From NCBI GenBank assembly GCA_001897375.1, contig MKSU01000013.1:1-64000 (forward strand): a DNA stretch of 64,000 nucleotides. Reading direction: 5' to 3'. This DNA is from Sphingomonas sp. 67-36. GTDB lineage: Bacteria; Pseudomonadota; Alphaproteobacteria; Sphingomonadales; Sphingomonadaceae. A program made the position numbers and the translations under genes. Under the pieces are notes generated by a model. It was not told the DNA's origin and searched no databases. It worked only from the letters and a program-made list of their open reading frames with translations. Below are positions 53,547-61,763 of this stretch, piece by piece. Every line of letters starts with the position of its first letter. The first letter of the stretch is position 1.

Positions 53547-53650
53547 TCTCTCAAGACTCGCTTCGGCGGCCGATCGTTCCGCCTCGCCGTGTATCGCGGA
53601 AACGGCGCGGCATCGTCGGCGTTGACGCGGACCAGATGAAGGAGGCTGCC

Positions 53651-53827
53651 ATGGCAGACGACAAGACACTTCGCGGTCCGCGCGACAGCAGCCGGATCGC
53701 GATGGGCGAGGATTATGAGGTCGCTTACTGGACCGACAAGTTCGGCGTCAGCCGTGAGCGACTCCAGGCGGCGGTCGATGCCGTCGGCAACAGCGCCGGC
53801 GCCGTCGAGCATTATTTGCGAAGCTGA
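53651..53827 (+). CDS. DUF3606-family small protein
   Basis: A 58-residue protein starting MADDKTLRGPRDSSRIAMGE and continuing DYEVAYWTDKFGVSRERLQA, which matches the DUF3606 family of short acidic proteins. ATG 53651 has AAGGAGG upstream. Function unknown. These are frequent near repair or stress genes in sphingomonads. The 156 bases after it hold no further gene. Confidence 0.8.
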   Translation: MADDKTLRGPRDSSRIAMGEDYEVAYWTDKFGVSRERLQAAVDAVGNSAGAVEHYLRS

Positions 53828-53983
53828 CGGCGGCGGGTCACGGCGACTATTGCTGATCTCAAGTAAGATCGCACGCGATATCTTTCAGCCCCCCGGCCCA
53901 AGAGGTCACGGTTATTCGCCAGTAATTAACCGCGGTATGCGCTGGGCCGGGGTCGCAAGCTGAAGCAAGCCACCTCGTGCAAC

Positions 53984-55576
53984 TCAGTTTTTCCGCCCAG
54001 TAAGAACCTGGAAGCGGACCCCTCCAAGACGGTTGCCGGCGATCCAGAAGCCCCCGCCATCAGCATCAAAAGTCAATATCCCGGCGATCGCCGCAAAGGC
54101 GCCGGTGTACGACGCGCGCCATATCAGGTCGGTAATCGGCTCAAGCCGAAAGCGGGCGCCGCCATGCTCATCACGGAAGGAAAGTTGGGCGCCGTCCCCG
54201 TTCTCGGTAAGAGTTGCCAGGGCTCCCACGGCACCAGCGTCATAGACGCCGACGCGATTGCCCAACCTGGCATCAGGATCCGGCTCGATCTCGACCATCT
54301 CGTCGGCATTCCCGAACTCGTTGAGCGTGCCGCGCCCTGCTCCCGCCGTGAACCGCATCTGCAGGTAGCTCAATACGGATGGCGGTTGCAGGCCCCCGTC
54401 ACCGTCATCGTCCACCGGCATGGGGGGCGTGCCGTCGTACGACAGCAGTTGCGCGCCATCATGCTCGGACAAGCGCACGACACGGCGGCTTGCGGACGAG
54501 ACATAGGTAGCACGCCTTCCGTCCCCTGCCCTTGCAGGCTTGTCGTTCAGTCCCTCGACCAGAGCGTCGATGATCTGGTTAGCCAGGTCGACGGCGCTAG
54601 CGTCCGATCGGTTGACAGCAACGGAGATGTCCAGCCCGACATCGGGCAGCTTGATCATCTGGGAGTTGCCGGCCGCCACGCTGCCGCCATGCATGAGAGT
54701 GCGTGCGCCGCGATAATCGCCGGTAATCAATCCGAGGCCGTAACCGGTGCTGGTGCCATTCGCGAGACGTTGTGGCTCCCGCATCAACTGCCAGGTCAGG
54801 TTCGAGCCGATCACCGGGGCATCGAGATGCTTCAACCAGATGAGCATGTCGTCCATGCTCGAGACCAAGCCACCGGCGCCGCTGATTTCCATCCCAAGAC
54901 CGTCACGGACGTATCGGCCATCCTTGCCCAGCATGTGCAGGGCCGCACTGTTCGGGACGAACTGGTTGTCCCACCGACGCATCAGCGTGTCCTTCATGCC
55001 GAGCGGTCTGAATATCCGGCGTTCCAGGACGCTATCGAGCGTCTCGCCCGTGAGCCGCTCGATCGCCGCCGTGAGCAGGATATAGCCGCCATTGTTGTAG
55101 CTCCAGGCCGTCCCGGCCGGAAAGTCCAGATCGTCGATCACCTCGTAATAGGCCACGAGGTCGCGCTCCGCGATCGGCGTGCCGTTCCCGTGCAGCAAGA
55201 GGCTCAGCGACATGGAGTCGCGCAGTCCACCGATATGTCCCATCAACTGCCGCATGGTGATCCCGTGCGCGACCTTGTTTATCTCCGGGATGTGCCGTTC
55301 GACGGGATCGTCGATCCCCGCACGGCCTTCCTCGCACAGGAGCATATAGGCCAGGCTGGTGAAGTGTTTTGTCGTGGATCCAATGCGCATCCGCATCGCC
55401 GGGCTGAGCAGGACCGGCAAATCCATGTTCGCCAGTCCGAACCCCTTGCGGTAGATCGGCGTCCCTCCGACAGCGACGGCGACCGCCGTACCCGGCTTCT
55501 CGCATTGGTCATAAGGCGCGAAGATGCGATCGAGTTCCTTTTCGACGGCGGCATCGCGAACGAGCGTCATTGCCAT
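53984..55576 (-). CDS. serine hydrolase, D-aminopeptidase (DAP)-like
   Basis: A 530-residue penicillin-recognising enzyme. The catalytic Ser-x-x-Lys is STTK near residue 67, the second motif is YNN (WSYNNGGYI, about 161) and the third is the HGG of LMHGGSVAAGN near 295. About 180 further residues form the two beta-barrel domains seen in Ochrobactrum D-aminopeptidase, which gates exopeptidase activity. No signal peptide is visible, as in DAP. An amidase gene follows upstream (6 bases apart), and a dipeptide-epimerase-like gene lies in the same region. Cleavage of D-residue peptides or amides is likely. An esterase is a possible alternative. Confidence 0.85.
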   Translation of the reverse strand: MAMTLVRDAAVEKELDRIFAPYDQCEKPGTAVAVAVGGTPIYRKGFGLANMDLPVLLSPAMRMRIGSTTKHFTSLAYMLLCEEGRAGIDDPVERHIPEINKVAHGITMRQLMGHIGGLRDSMSLSLLLHGNGTPIAERDLVAYYEVIDDLDFPAGTAWSYNNGGYILLTAAIERLTGETLDSVLERRIFRPLGMKDTLMRRWDNQFVPNSAALHMLGKDGRYVRDGLGMEISGAGGLVSSMDDMLIWLKHLDAPVIGSNLTWQLMREPQRLANGTSTGYGLGLITGDYRGARTLMHGGSVAAGNSQMIKLPDVGLDISVAVNRSDASAVDLANQIIDALVEGLNDKPARAGDGRRATYVSSASRRVVRLSEHDGAQLLSYDGTPPMPVDDDGDGGLQPPSVLSYLQMRFTAGAGRGTLNEFGNADEMVEIEPDPDARLGNRVGVYDAGAVGALATLTENGDGAQLSFRDEHGGARFRLEPITDLIWRASYTGAFAAIAGILTFDADGGGFWIAGNRLGGVRFQVLTGRKN

Positions 55577-55582
55577 TTCGCG

Positions 55583-57013
55583 TCAATCCCGATTTGAAGC
55601 ATCACCAACCCAGATCGGCGGCGTGCGTCGCCACCACTGGACGACCGCCTCGATCTGAAGAGCCAGCGCGAGGAGAAGGCCTTCGCCACCCGGTTTCGTG
55701 GCGAACTGGACGCCCACCGGCAGTCCTCGGTCGCTGAGCCCTATCGGTAAGGTGATTGCGGTGCTGCCGGCAAAATTATCGATCCAGCAGAAGCCGGCAT
55801 AGTCCGCAATCTCATGTGCGGTATCGTCCCAGGAGGTTGTGGGACCCAGCACCTCCACCTTTGGGATCTCGGTTCCATGCGTAGGCGTCATCCAAATGTC
55901 GATCTCGTCGAACATGCGCAGATAGGCGGCCGCATCGACCTCCATCCGTTTGAGCAGGTCGGCAAGTTGCGCATCGTCGACGCGCCGGCCCGCCTCCACC
56001 AGCGTTTGCGACCGATACTCCAGGTCGTCGAACAAGATGGGGTGGCCGAACTCTATCGGTATCGCCTCAAAGGACCGCGCGAAGCGTCCGGCGGCAACAT
56101 TGGTCAGGTTCTCGATCGCCTGCGGCCCGTCGAACGGCAAGGCTCCATCGCTGACGCTGTGCCCCAGCCGATCGAGCAGGCTTATCGTTTCAGCGAAAAC
56201 CCGTCCGACACTGGCCTCCACGGAACCGCCAGTCCGCATCAACGATCCGTAAGCCCGTATCCGAAGCTTTCGGCTTAGCGGTTCGGTCACCGGAGCGATC
56301 GGTGCGTGAGCGGCGCCCGGATCGCGGGATTGGGTGATCTGAAGCCAGGCATCGGTGTCCCGCACCGTGCGGCTGACGCAACCACTCACCACAAGGTCGG
56401 AGATGCTGCGCATCGCCTCATCACCTACGTTGCGGCCGCGTGACGGTTTCAACCCAACCAACCCACATGGACCGGCACCGTGACGGATCGACCCCAGCCC
56501 ATCGGAAGCATGTGCCACCGGCACGGCGCCGGCCGCAACCGCCGCGGCCCCGCCCCCGGAAGACCCGCCCGAGGTATAGTCCGGGTTCCAGGGATTGCGC
56601 GTGATGCCGAACCAGGGAGATTCGGTCACGACGTTGAGGCCAAGCTCCGGCAACGTCGAACGGGCGATCGAAACCAATCCTCCCTGTTCGATCGCCTGAA
56701 TGTAAGGGGCGTCTTCAGTGGGGACGTAGTTGCGCAATGCGGGACATCCGAACGTCAGCGGAAGCCCCTTCTGAGCCACATGGTCCTTGATGAGTGTCGG
56801 CACACCGCTGAACGGGCCTGAGGGCGGACGCGCCGCCTGGGCGCGGGCCTGGTCGTAGTTGCGCGTCAGGATGAAGTTGAGTTGACCGTTGACTGCCTCG
56901 ACGCGCTCTATCGCCCTTTCGACCAGAGCAAGCGGCGTCGTGGCGCCTTCCTCGACCGCCCGGCCCATCGCGACCATATCTTCAAAACTTATGTCGGTCG
57001 GCATAGTCACCAT
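55583..57013 (-). CDS. amidase-signature hydrolase
   Basis: A 476-residue enzyme of the amidase signature family. The Ser-cisSer-Lys triad is recognisable: Lys in TLIKDHVAQ near 80, cis-Ser in the Gly/Ser-rich loop YTSGGSSGGGAAAVA near 150, and nucleophile Ser in ASDGLGSIRHGAG near 178. The usual DGGGS is DGLGS here. The C-terminal GFCWIDNFAGSTAITLPIGL fits. Start ATG 57013 has GAGGAA at good spacing. It is adjacent to the DAP-like gene and shares a duplicated upstream region with the serine hydrolase at 57256. Confidence 0.92.
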   Translation of the reverse strand: MVTMPTDISFEDMVAMGRAVEEGATTPLALVERAIERVEAVNGQLNFILTRNYDQARAQAARPPSGPFSGVPTLIKDHVAQKGLPLTFGCPALRNYVPTEDAPYIQAIEQGGLVSIARSTLPELGLNVVTESPWFGITRNPWNPDYTSGGSSGGGAAAVAAGAVPVAHASDGLGSIRHGAGPCGLVGLKPSRGRNVGDEAMRSISDLVVSGCVSRTVRDTDAWLQITQSRDPGAAHAPIAPVTEPLSRKLRIRAYGSLMRTGGSVEASVGRVFAETISLLDRLGHSVSDGALPFDGPQAIENLTNVAAGRFARSFEAIPIEFGHPILFDDLEYRSQTLVEAGRRVDDAQLADLLKRMEVDAAAYLRMFDEIDIWMTPTHGTEIPKVEVLGPTTSWDDTAHEIADYAGFCWIDNFAGSTAITLPIGLSDRGLPVGVQFATKPGGEGLLLALALQIEAVVQWWRRTPPIWVGDASNRD

Positions 57014-57137
57014 CTTTCATTCCTCATCCCAAACCGGCCGCAGACGGGGAATTCACGCCGCGGTCTGCGGCATCGCGTCCTTGCAGCAGTTAGATGTAAG
57101 TTGGATTTATTGTTAATTGTTGTCAACGTGGTTGGCA
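57014..57137 (-). promoter_or_regulatory. upstream control region of the amidase gene (copy A of a duplicated element)
   Basis: The 38-base core at 57090-57127 (starting TTAGATG, ending TTGTCAAC) is matched at 34 of 38 positions by 58781-58818. It holds a TTGACA -35-like hexamer on the minus strand. The GGGATGAGGAATGA segment at the ribosome-site end is also shared. Downstream of the core no clear -10 could be assigned. It probably drives the amidase and DAP-like genes. Confidence 0.7.
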
Positions 57138-57255
57138 CTCAACGGATCAGGCCAAATCGATGCGGCCAGCTCAAACACGTGCCGATCTCAACGCCAACGT
57201 CCTTGCGCTCCTTCCATCTGGCACTTCAGGATCAGGTGGAGGTCATGGACTCGGT

Positions 57256-58638
57256 TCAGCAAGAACCGGACGCGCAAGACTCGGCATAGGCTCGGCTATA
57301 GGCGCACAGGCCGGTGACCGCGGTCGTGGCCCGGCCGGAAGTGTCGGCGCCGAAAAGGGCGACCTCCATATAGGTTTCGGGCAGGTTGGTCGGGCCTCCT
57401 TTCCCGTCCACGTTCAGCCAGAAGCGCCCCGGCCCGATCGGATCGAGATAGCCACCGAACTCCATCACGTTACCAGGCAGCCGCATCACGTTTCTCATGA
57501 AGAGGCGGTCGTCGCGCTGCTCGACATGAAGCTCACCCATTAGCGCTGCATAGGTTCCAAGGAACCTGCTCTGCTCCGCGAGCGGAAGGTTGACGACCTC
57601 GGGGCGTGGCGGCGGCGATATGCCGAACACCTTCGGGAAGATGTTCCCGGTCATTTGCGCGTTGAGCAGACCACCCATATTCGGCGTGTTGCCGGTGCAC
57701 GCGAGCACGGCGTTCTGCGACGGGATGATGAACAGCATGGACACCCCGCGGTTGTTGCCGCCCGGATGCCACCACATCCTGGTCCCCTGCCATTCCAGCG
57801 TGCCAGGCCCGAGGCACCATTCGAGACTGAGGGTCTTTACCGGCACGTCGGCCTGAGGCGTGAACACGCCCTGGATGGTTCCCCGCGCATAAATCGACTT
57901 CGGCGCGTCGAGATAACCGTCCAGCAACGCCTTGCCGAAATTCGCGAGGTCCGCGGCATTGGATGTGAGGGTCGATCCGGCAGGGGCCGATCCGAGCGAA
58001 AAATGATCCTTTTCAACATAATGATAGGTCTTGGTCGCGGGATCAAGGACGTGACCGCGCCCCATCCGGTCGCCCTGCTCCGCGTCCCTGGTCGTCGTGT
58101 GCGAAAGCTTTGCCGGATCGAGAACGAACTCCCGCAGGAGGTCGTCCCATGACCGGCCCATCGTCCGTTCGACAACATAGCCCGAGAGGTCGGTTGCCGC
58201 GTTCGAATAACCGTAACCCTCGCCCGGAGCATGGTGCTGCGGGAGGTCCCTGAGATTCTCGATACGCTCCCGCAGGCTGTCGTAATAATGGTAATCGCCG
58301 TTATCGATGCCGGCGGACATGGAAACCAGATGGCGCAGCGTGATCTTCGACGCCGCATCGGCATCGCCGAGTTTCAGCTCAGGTATTTTCCGAATGATCG
58401 GCTCGTCGAGGTCCAGCTTGCCGCGCGCCACCAGTTCGAGCACCAAGACGGCATTGAACACCTTCGTCACCGATCCGACCTGCCCCGTCGTCTCGACCGT
58501 CATCGGCTCGCCCTGCCCGACGTCGCGAAGCTCTGCAGCGAGATCGATCCTCTCGCCACCCTTGATGATTGAGAGCTGGGCGCCGGCCATGCCGCTGGCC
58601 TCCACCACATCCTCGAAAATCGCGGCGAGATCCTGCAT
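57256..58638 (-). CDS. beta-lactamase-fold serine hydrolase
   Basis: A 460-residue penicillin-binding/beta-lactamase class C type hydrolase. The catalytic SVTK is near residue 57, the second motif is YSN (GYGYSNAATD, about 146), and the third is the HPGG of WWHPGGNNRG near 307. The C-terminal 120 residues form an extra beta domain. There is no export signal, so it should act in the cytoplasm on a peptide, amide or ester. ATG 58638 has an AGGAG site 8 bases upstream. An earlier ATG (58713) lacks that. Its upstream region is a duplicate of the amidase control region. Confidence 0.88.
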   Translation of the reverse strand: MQDLAAIFEDVVEASGMAGAQLSIIKGGERIDLAAELRDVGQGEPMTVETTGQVGSVTKVFNAVLVLELVARGKLDLDEPIIRKIPELKLGDADAASKITLRHLVSMSAGIDNGDYHYYDSLRERIENLRDLPQHHAPGEGYGYSNAATDLSGYVVERTMGRSWDDLLREFVLDPAKLSHTTTRDAEQGDRMGRGHVLDPATKTYHYVEKDHFSLGSAPAGSTLTSNAADLANFGKALLDGYLDAPKSIYARGTIQGVFTPQADVPVKTLSLEWCLGPGTLEWQGTRMWWHPGGNNRGVSMLFIIPSQNAVLACTGNTPNMGGLLNAQMTGNIFPKVFGISPPPRPEVVNLPLAEQSRFLGTYAALMGELHVEQRDDRLFMRNVMRLPGNVMEFGGYLDPIGPGRFWLNVDGKGGPTNLPETYMEVALFGADTSGRATTAVTGLCAYSRAYAESCASGSC

Positions 58639-58664
58639 TTCAGACTCCTCTCTTTGGCGACCCT

Positions 58665-58709
58665 TCACCGAACGGATTGATCGATGCAGGCCATCACAGT
58701 GAGGACCAT
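58665..58709 (-). CDS. 14-codon leader-like open frame upstream of the serine hydrolase
   Basis: ATG 58709 lies behind the same GAGGAATGA site that precedes the amidase start in the duplicated region. It opens MVLTVMACIDQSVR and a TGA. The first codons resemble those of the amidase (ATGGT...ACT...ATG). It may be a relic of the ancestral start after duplication, or a short upstream frame that influences the serine hydrolase. Evidence is weak. Confidence 0.3.
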   Translation of the reverse strand: MVLTVMACIDQSVR

Positions 58710-58830
58710 TCATTCCTCACCCCGAGCCAGCCTGCAGTTGTGGCGTCCAGACGCGGCCTACGGTGTCATATTCGTCTATCTTAGATGCAAGTTGACTTTA
58801 TTGTTAATTCTTGTCAACACGATTAGGTGT
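58703..58830 (-). promoter_or_regulatory. upstream control region of the serine hydrolase gene (copy B of the duplicated element)
   Basis: Core at 58781-58818, with TTGACA on the minus strand and the inverted arms GTTGAC/GTCAAC 16 bases apart, which may be an operator. The rest of the region aligns loosely with copy A down to GTGAGGAATGA. Between this core and the esterase start at 58983 I see no gene. The TetR-type regulator at 59852 is a plausible binder. Confidence 0.65.
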
Positions 58831-58982
58831 TCAATCGATCGTCGTCGCTTGAGCGCGGGCCGTCGAAGTAGCTGAGCCTGCACTATGCGGCAGCGTCGAA
58901 ACCCGGATCGGCCGGATTCGGGCGCGGACCATGGAGAGACTGCGCGCCGGGAAAAGTCCGGCGCCCTGAAGGAGAATAACGC

Positions 58983-59855
58983 ATGACGGTTTCGGTTCGG
59001 GCATCTCTGGATCAGTTCGATCTTGCGCATCCAAATGGTCGCGGGCGTCTGGAGATTAGCGTCGCGGCGCCAGCGCGGATCGACCCCGGCAGCAGGGTTC
59101 CGGTATTATACGTGCTCGACGGCGACCTTCTTTTCGGCATGGCCTCCGAGATTTCGCGTGCGATCATGAACGCGGAAGCGATGCCGCCCCATTATGTGGT
59201 CGGTATCGGCTATGGCGCCGAATATGACGAGGTCCTGAAGCTGCGCACAGCAGACCTGTCGCCTCCACTCGATCAGGTCGACGCGAGTGACCTCGGGGCG
59301 CTCGGGGCGATGATCGGCGCCGACGTGAACGGAGGAGCCGACTTCTTCCTGAGCTTCATCGTCGAGACGCTGAAGCGCGAGATCGGATCACGCTATCCGC
59401 ACACCAACGGCGCCGAAAGCTTCCTGTTCGGCCACTCGCTCGGGGGACTCTTCACGGCTCACGCCCTGTTGACTAGGCCCGACGCGTTCGACGCTTTCCT
59501 CGCAAGCAGCCCATCCCTGTGGTGGAATGGCTTCGCCATCCTCAAACGGCTTCCGGACTTCGAGCAACACCTGAAGGCGTTGGAACGAAAGCCCCGCGTG
59601 TTTATCGATGTCGGTAGCACCGAGCAGGATCTTGCCGATTCCGTGCCACCCGGCGTCGATATCTCGCTGGAGGCGCTACACGCGGTTATCAGCAATGCCC
59701 GGACGGTGGACGCGGCGCGCGAGTTCGCGGAGGCGCTCGGACGGGCTGGAATCGAGGAACTGCGGCACGTGGCATTTGCTGGGGAGGACCATGTTTCGGT
59801 CACCGCCCCGGCGCTTCTGCATGCCACCCGCTTCGCCATGCGTCACAAATCATGA
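58983..59855 (+). CDS. alpha/beta hydrolase, esterase-D/enterochelin-esterase-like
   Basis: A 290-residue putative esterase of the Fes/esterase D type. DGDLLFGMASEISRAIM near residue 47 is the family start, and the nucleophile Ser is in FLFGHSLGGLFTAHAL near 148. The acid is likely in DVGSTEQDLAD, and the base is the His of AGEDHVSV near 270. AAGGAGAATAACGC precedes ATG 58983. It overlaps the TetR gene by 4 bases (ATGA). Divergent from the serine hydrolase, it probably acts on the same compound. A siderophore-ester role is possible because of the nearby TonB receptor. Confidence 0.85.
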   Translation: MTVSVRASLDQFDLAHPNGRGRLEISVAAPARIDPGSRVPVLYVLDGDLLFGMASEISRAIMNAEAMPPHYVVGIGYGAEYDEVLKLRTADLSPPLDQVDASDLGALGAMIGADVNGGADFFLSFIVETLKREIGSRYPHTNGAESFLFGHSLGGLFTAHALLTRPDAFDAFLASSPSLWWNGFAILKRLPDFEQHLKALERKPRVFIDVGSTEQDLADSVPPGVDISLEALHAVISNARTVDAAREFAEALGRAGIEELRHVAFAGEDHVSVTAPALLHATRFAMRHKS

Positions 59856-60580
59856 TGCTCGACACGCTTTCTCTGGAAAAGACGCCGTCAACGGAGTTAG
59901 AACCGAGCGTCAATGATGGATCCAGGGTGGAAAAACTGAACGGGGGGAAGCGTCGAAGCCAGGCGGACCGCAGCGCTGCGACGCGCGCCAAGGTGATTTC
60001 CGCGGCGCGGGATATCCTCTTCGCGCAAGGCTATTCCGGCGCGACGATGCACGCGATCCGCGATGCGGCCGGCATAAGCCTTGGCGCGATCCAGCATCAA
60101 TTCCCCACCAAGGCGAAGATCATGGCCGCCGTCGTCGAGGAGGTCTCGTCGAAGCAGGCAAAGGCCTATGCGGAAGCAATTCGGCGGGGCGGCACTCCCC
60201 GCGAATCGCTGGAGAACCTGCTCGACGTGAACTTCGACGGCATCAACCGTCCTGAAAGGGCGGCGCTGCTGGAGATCCACCTTGCCCGGCGAAACGATCC
60301 TGATCTCGACAGGGAAGTCGAACCGAGTGCCCGCCGCTTCGGTCGGCGCGTGCGTCTGTGGACCTACTTCATCCTGCGCGCGGCGGGCGTGAATGACACC
60401 AGGCTTCTCGTCAGCCTGCAGCTCCTCAACAATGCGATGACCGAGGGGCTGACGGTGGAATTTATCCGCCATCAGGACGCCGCGATTATCAAACAGGCGA
60501 TACAGATCTGGCGGCGTCAACTGCTCGCGCTAGCATTCGACGTGAGCGCAGCAGACTCTCTGGAGCAGGCCGCCTCCTAG
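59852..60580 (+). CDS. TetR-family transcriptional regulator
   Basis: A 242-residue repressor. About 40 extra residues precede the DNA-binding domain, whose recognition helix region is GYSGATMHAIRDAAGISLGA and IQHQFPTKAKIMAAVVEE. The remaining helices form the ligand-binding part. ATGA overlap with the esterase gene shows cotranscription, an arrangement for pathway-specific control. It is the only regulator gene in the 54-64 kb cluster. Confidence 0.88.
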   Translation: MMLDTLSLEKTPSTELEPSVNDGSRVEKLNGGKRRSQADRSAATRAKVISAARDILFAQGYSGATMHAIRDAAGISLGAIQHQFPTKAKIMAAVVEEVSSKQAKAYAEAIRRGGTPRESLENLLDVNFDGINRPERAALLEIHLARRNDPDLDREVEPSARRFGRRVRLWTYFILRAAGVNDTRLLVSLQLLNNAMTEGLTVEFIRHQDAAIIKQAIQIWRRQLLALAFDVSAADSLEQAAS

Positions 60581-60680
60581 GTCCTCGGTCGCCCCGCATC
60601 CGGGAACGACGACGCGTGGGCTCGCGGCAAGGCCGAAGCCCGCACTTCCCGACAGAACCCAACAAGGTCGCAAAGCAAAG

Positions 60681-61679
60681 ATGATCACTCTCGATGTCGC
60701 GCCGCATGAGATCCAGCTCGCGATCCCGCTCCGGATCACTGGCCACGAGTTCAGGAGCTTTGGTGTCATCGTCGTGACGCTCGGCGATGGTGAATACCGA
60801 GGAAGGGGAGAAGCTGCCGGGGTCTACTTCCTTGACGACGGCGTAGATCACATGATCGGCGCGATCGAGGGCGTTCGTCGCGAGATCGAACAAGGCGCCG
60901 ATCGCCAAGCGCTCAGAACGCTGCTCCCACCTGGCGGAGCGAGGAATGCGCTCGACTGCGCGCTTTGGGACCTGGAGGCGGCACGCACCGGCAAGCCGGT
61001 CTGGCAGCTCGCCGGCCTGCCGCAGCCAAAGCCGCTCCTCACCACGTTCACGCTCAGCGCGGACTTTCCTGAAGCCATGGCGCGCCGGGCCGGCCAACTC
61101 GATCAGGCGCGGTCAATCAAGATCAAGCTCACCGGCGAGGTCGAGCTCGACATCGAGCGGGTGCGCGCGATCCGCTCGGCGCGAGCAGATGCATGGCTTG
61201 GCGTGGATGGTAACCAGGGCTTCGCTCCCGACGACTTGCCAACGCTCATCCCCGCGCTGGTCGAACAACGGATCTCGCTCCTCGAGCAGCCGCTGCCGCG
61301 CGGTCTGGAAGCCGCCCTTTCAGGGCTCGACTCTCCGATACCCATCGCGGGAGACGAAAGCATCCTCTCCCTGCCCGACGTCACCGCGGCTCCAGGGCGA
61401 TTCCAGGTGGTGAACATCAAGCTGGACAAGTGCGGTGGCCTCACCGAGGGCCTGCTGATGGCCGCCGAGGCGCGAAGGCTGGGCCTCGGCGTCATGGTCG
61501 GCACGATGCCGGCGACCAGCCTGGGAACCGCGCCAGGTTTCGTTCTCGGCCAGATTTGCGACCTCGTCGATCTCGACGGGCCGACCTTCAACGGCGAGGA
61601 ACTCCAGCCGTCGGTCGTATACGAGAACGGTACGGTCTTTGCCGGCCCTGCCGTCTGGGGGTCTGGGTTGAATGGATGA
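60681..61679 (+). CDS. enolase-superfamily enzyme, dipeptide-epimerase-like
   Basis: A 332-residue MLE-subgroup enzyme. The N-terminal capping domain is followed by the barrel with SIKIKLTG (KxK acid/base pair, near 150), metal ligands Asp in LGVDGNQG (near 178), Glu in LLEQPLPRG and Asp in IAGDESI, and the opposite Lys in NIKLDKCGG (near 250). This is the residue set of L-Ala-D/L-Glu and related dipeptide epimerases. It has a short EAAGVYFLDD capping loop. It lies between the regulator and the transporter, next to a D-aminopeptidase-like gene, so epimerisation of a dipeptide is a reasonable guess. Confidence 0.87.
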   Translation: MITLDVAPHEIQLAIPLRITGHEFRSFGVIVVTLGDGEYRGRGEAAGVYFLDDGVDHMIGAIEGVRREIEQGADRQALRTLLPPGGARNALDCALWDLEAARTGKPVWQLAGLPQPKPLLTTFTLSADFPEAMARRAGQLDQARSIKIKLTGEVELDIERVRAIRSARADAWLGVDGNQGFAPDDLPTLIPALVEQRISLLEQPLPRGLEAALSGLDSPIPIAGDESILSLPDVTAAPGRFQVVNIKLDKCGGLTEGLLMAAEARRLGLGVMVGTMPATSLGTAPGFVLGQICDLVDLDGPTFNGEELQPSVVYENGTVFAGPAVWGSGLNG

Positions 61680-61763
61680 ACAGGTCGTGCGCCGGCCGAT
61701 CTTGGATCACGGCGCGAACGACGTTGGCAAGCTCCGACGTCAATCCGAAACGGCGTGATTACG

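Noticed and set aside
51951-53639. A 562-codon frame opposite LigD
   Set aside because: Shadow frame without start signal or family motif.
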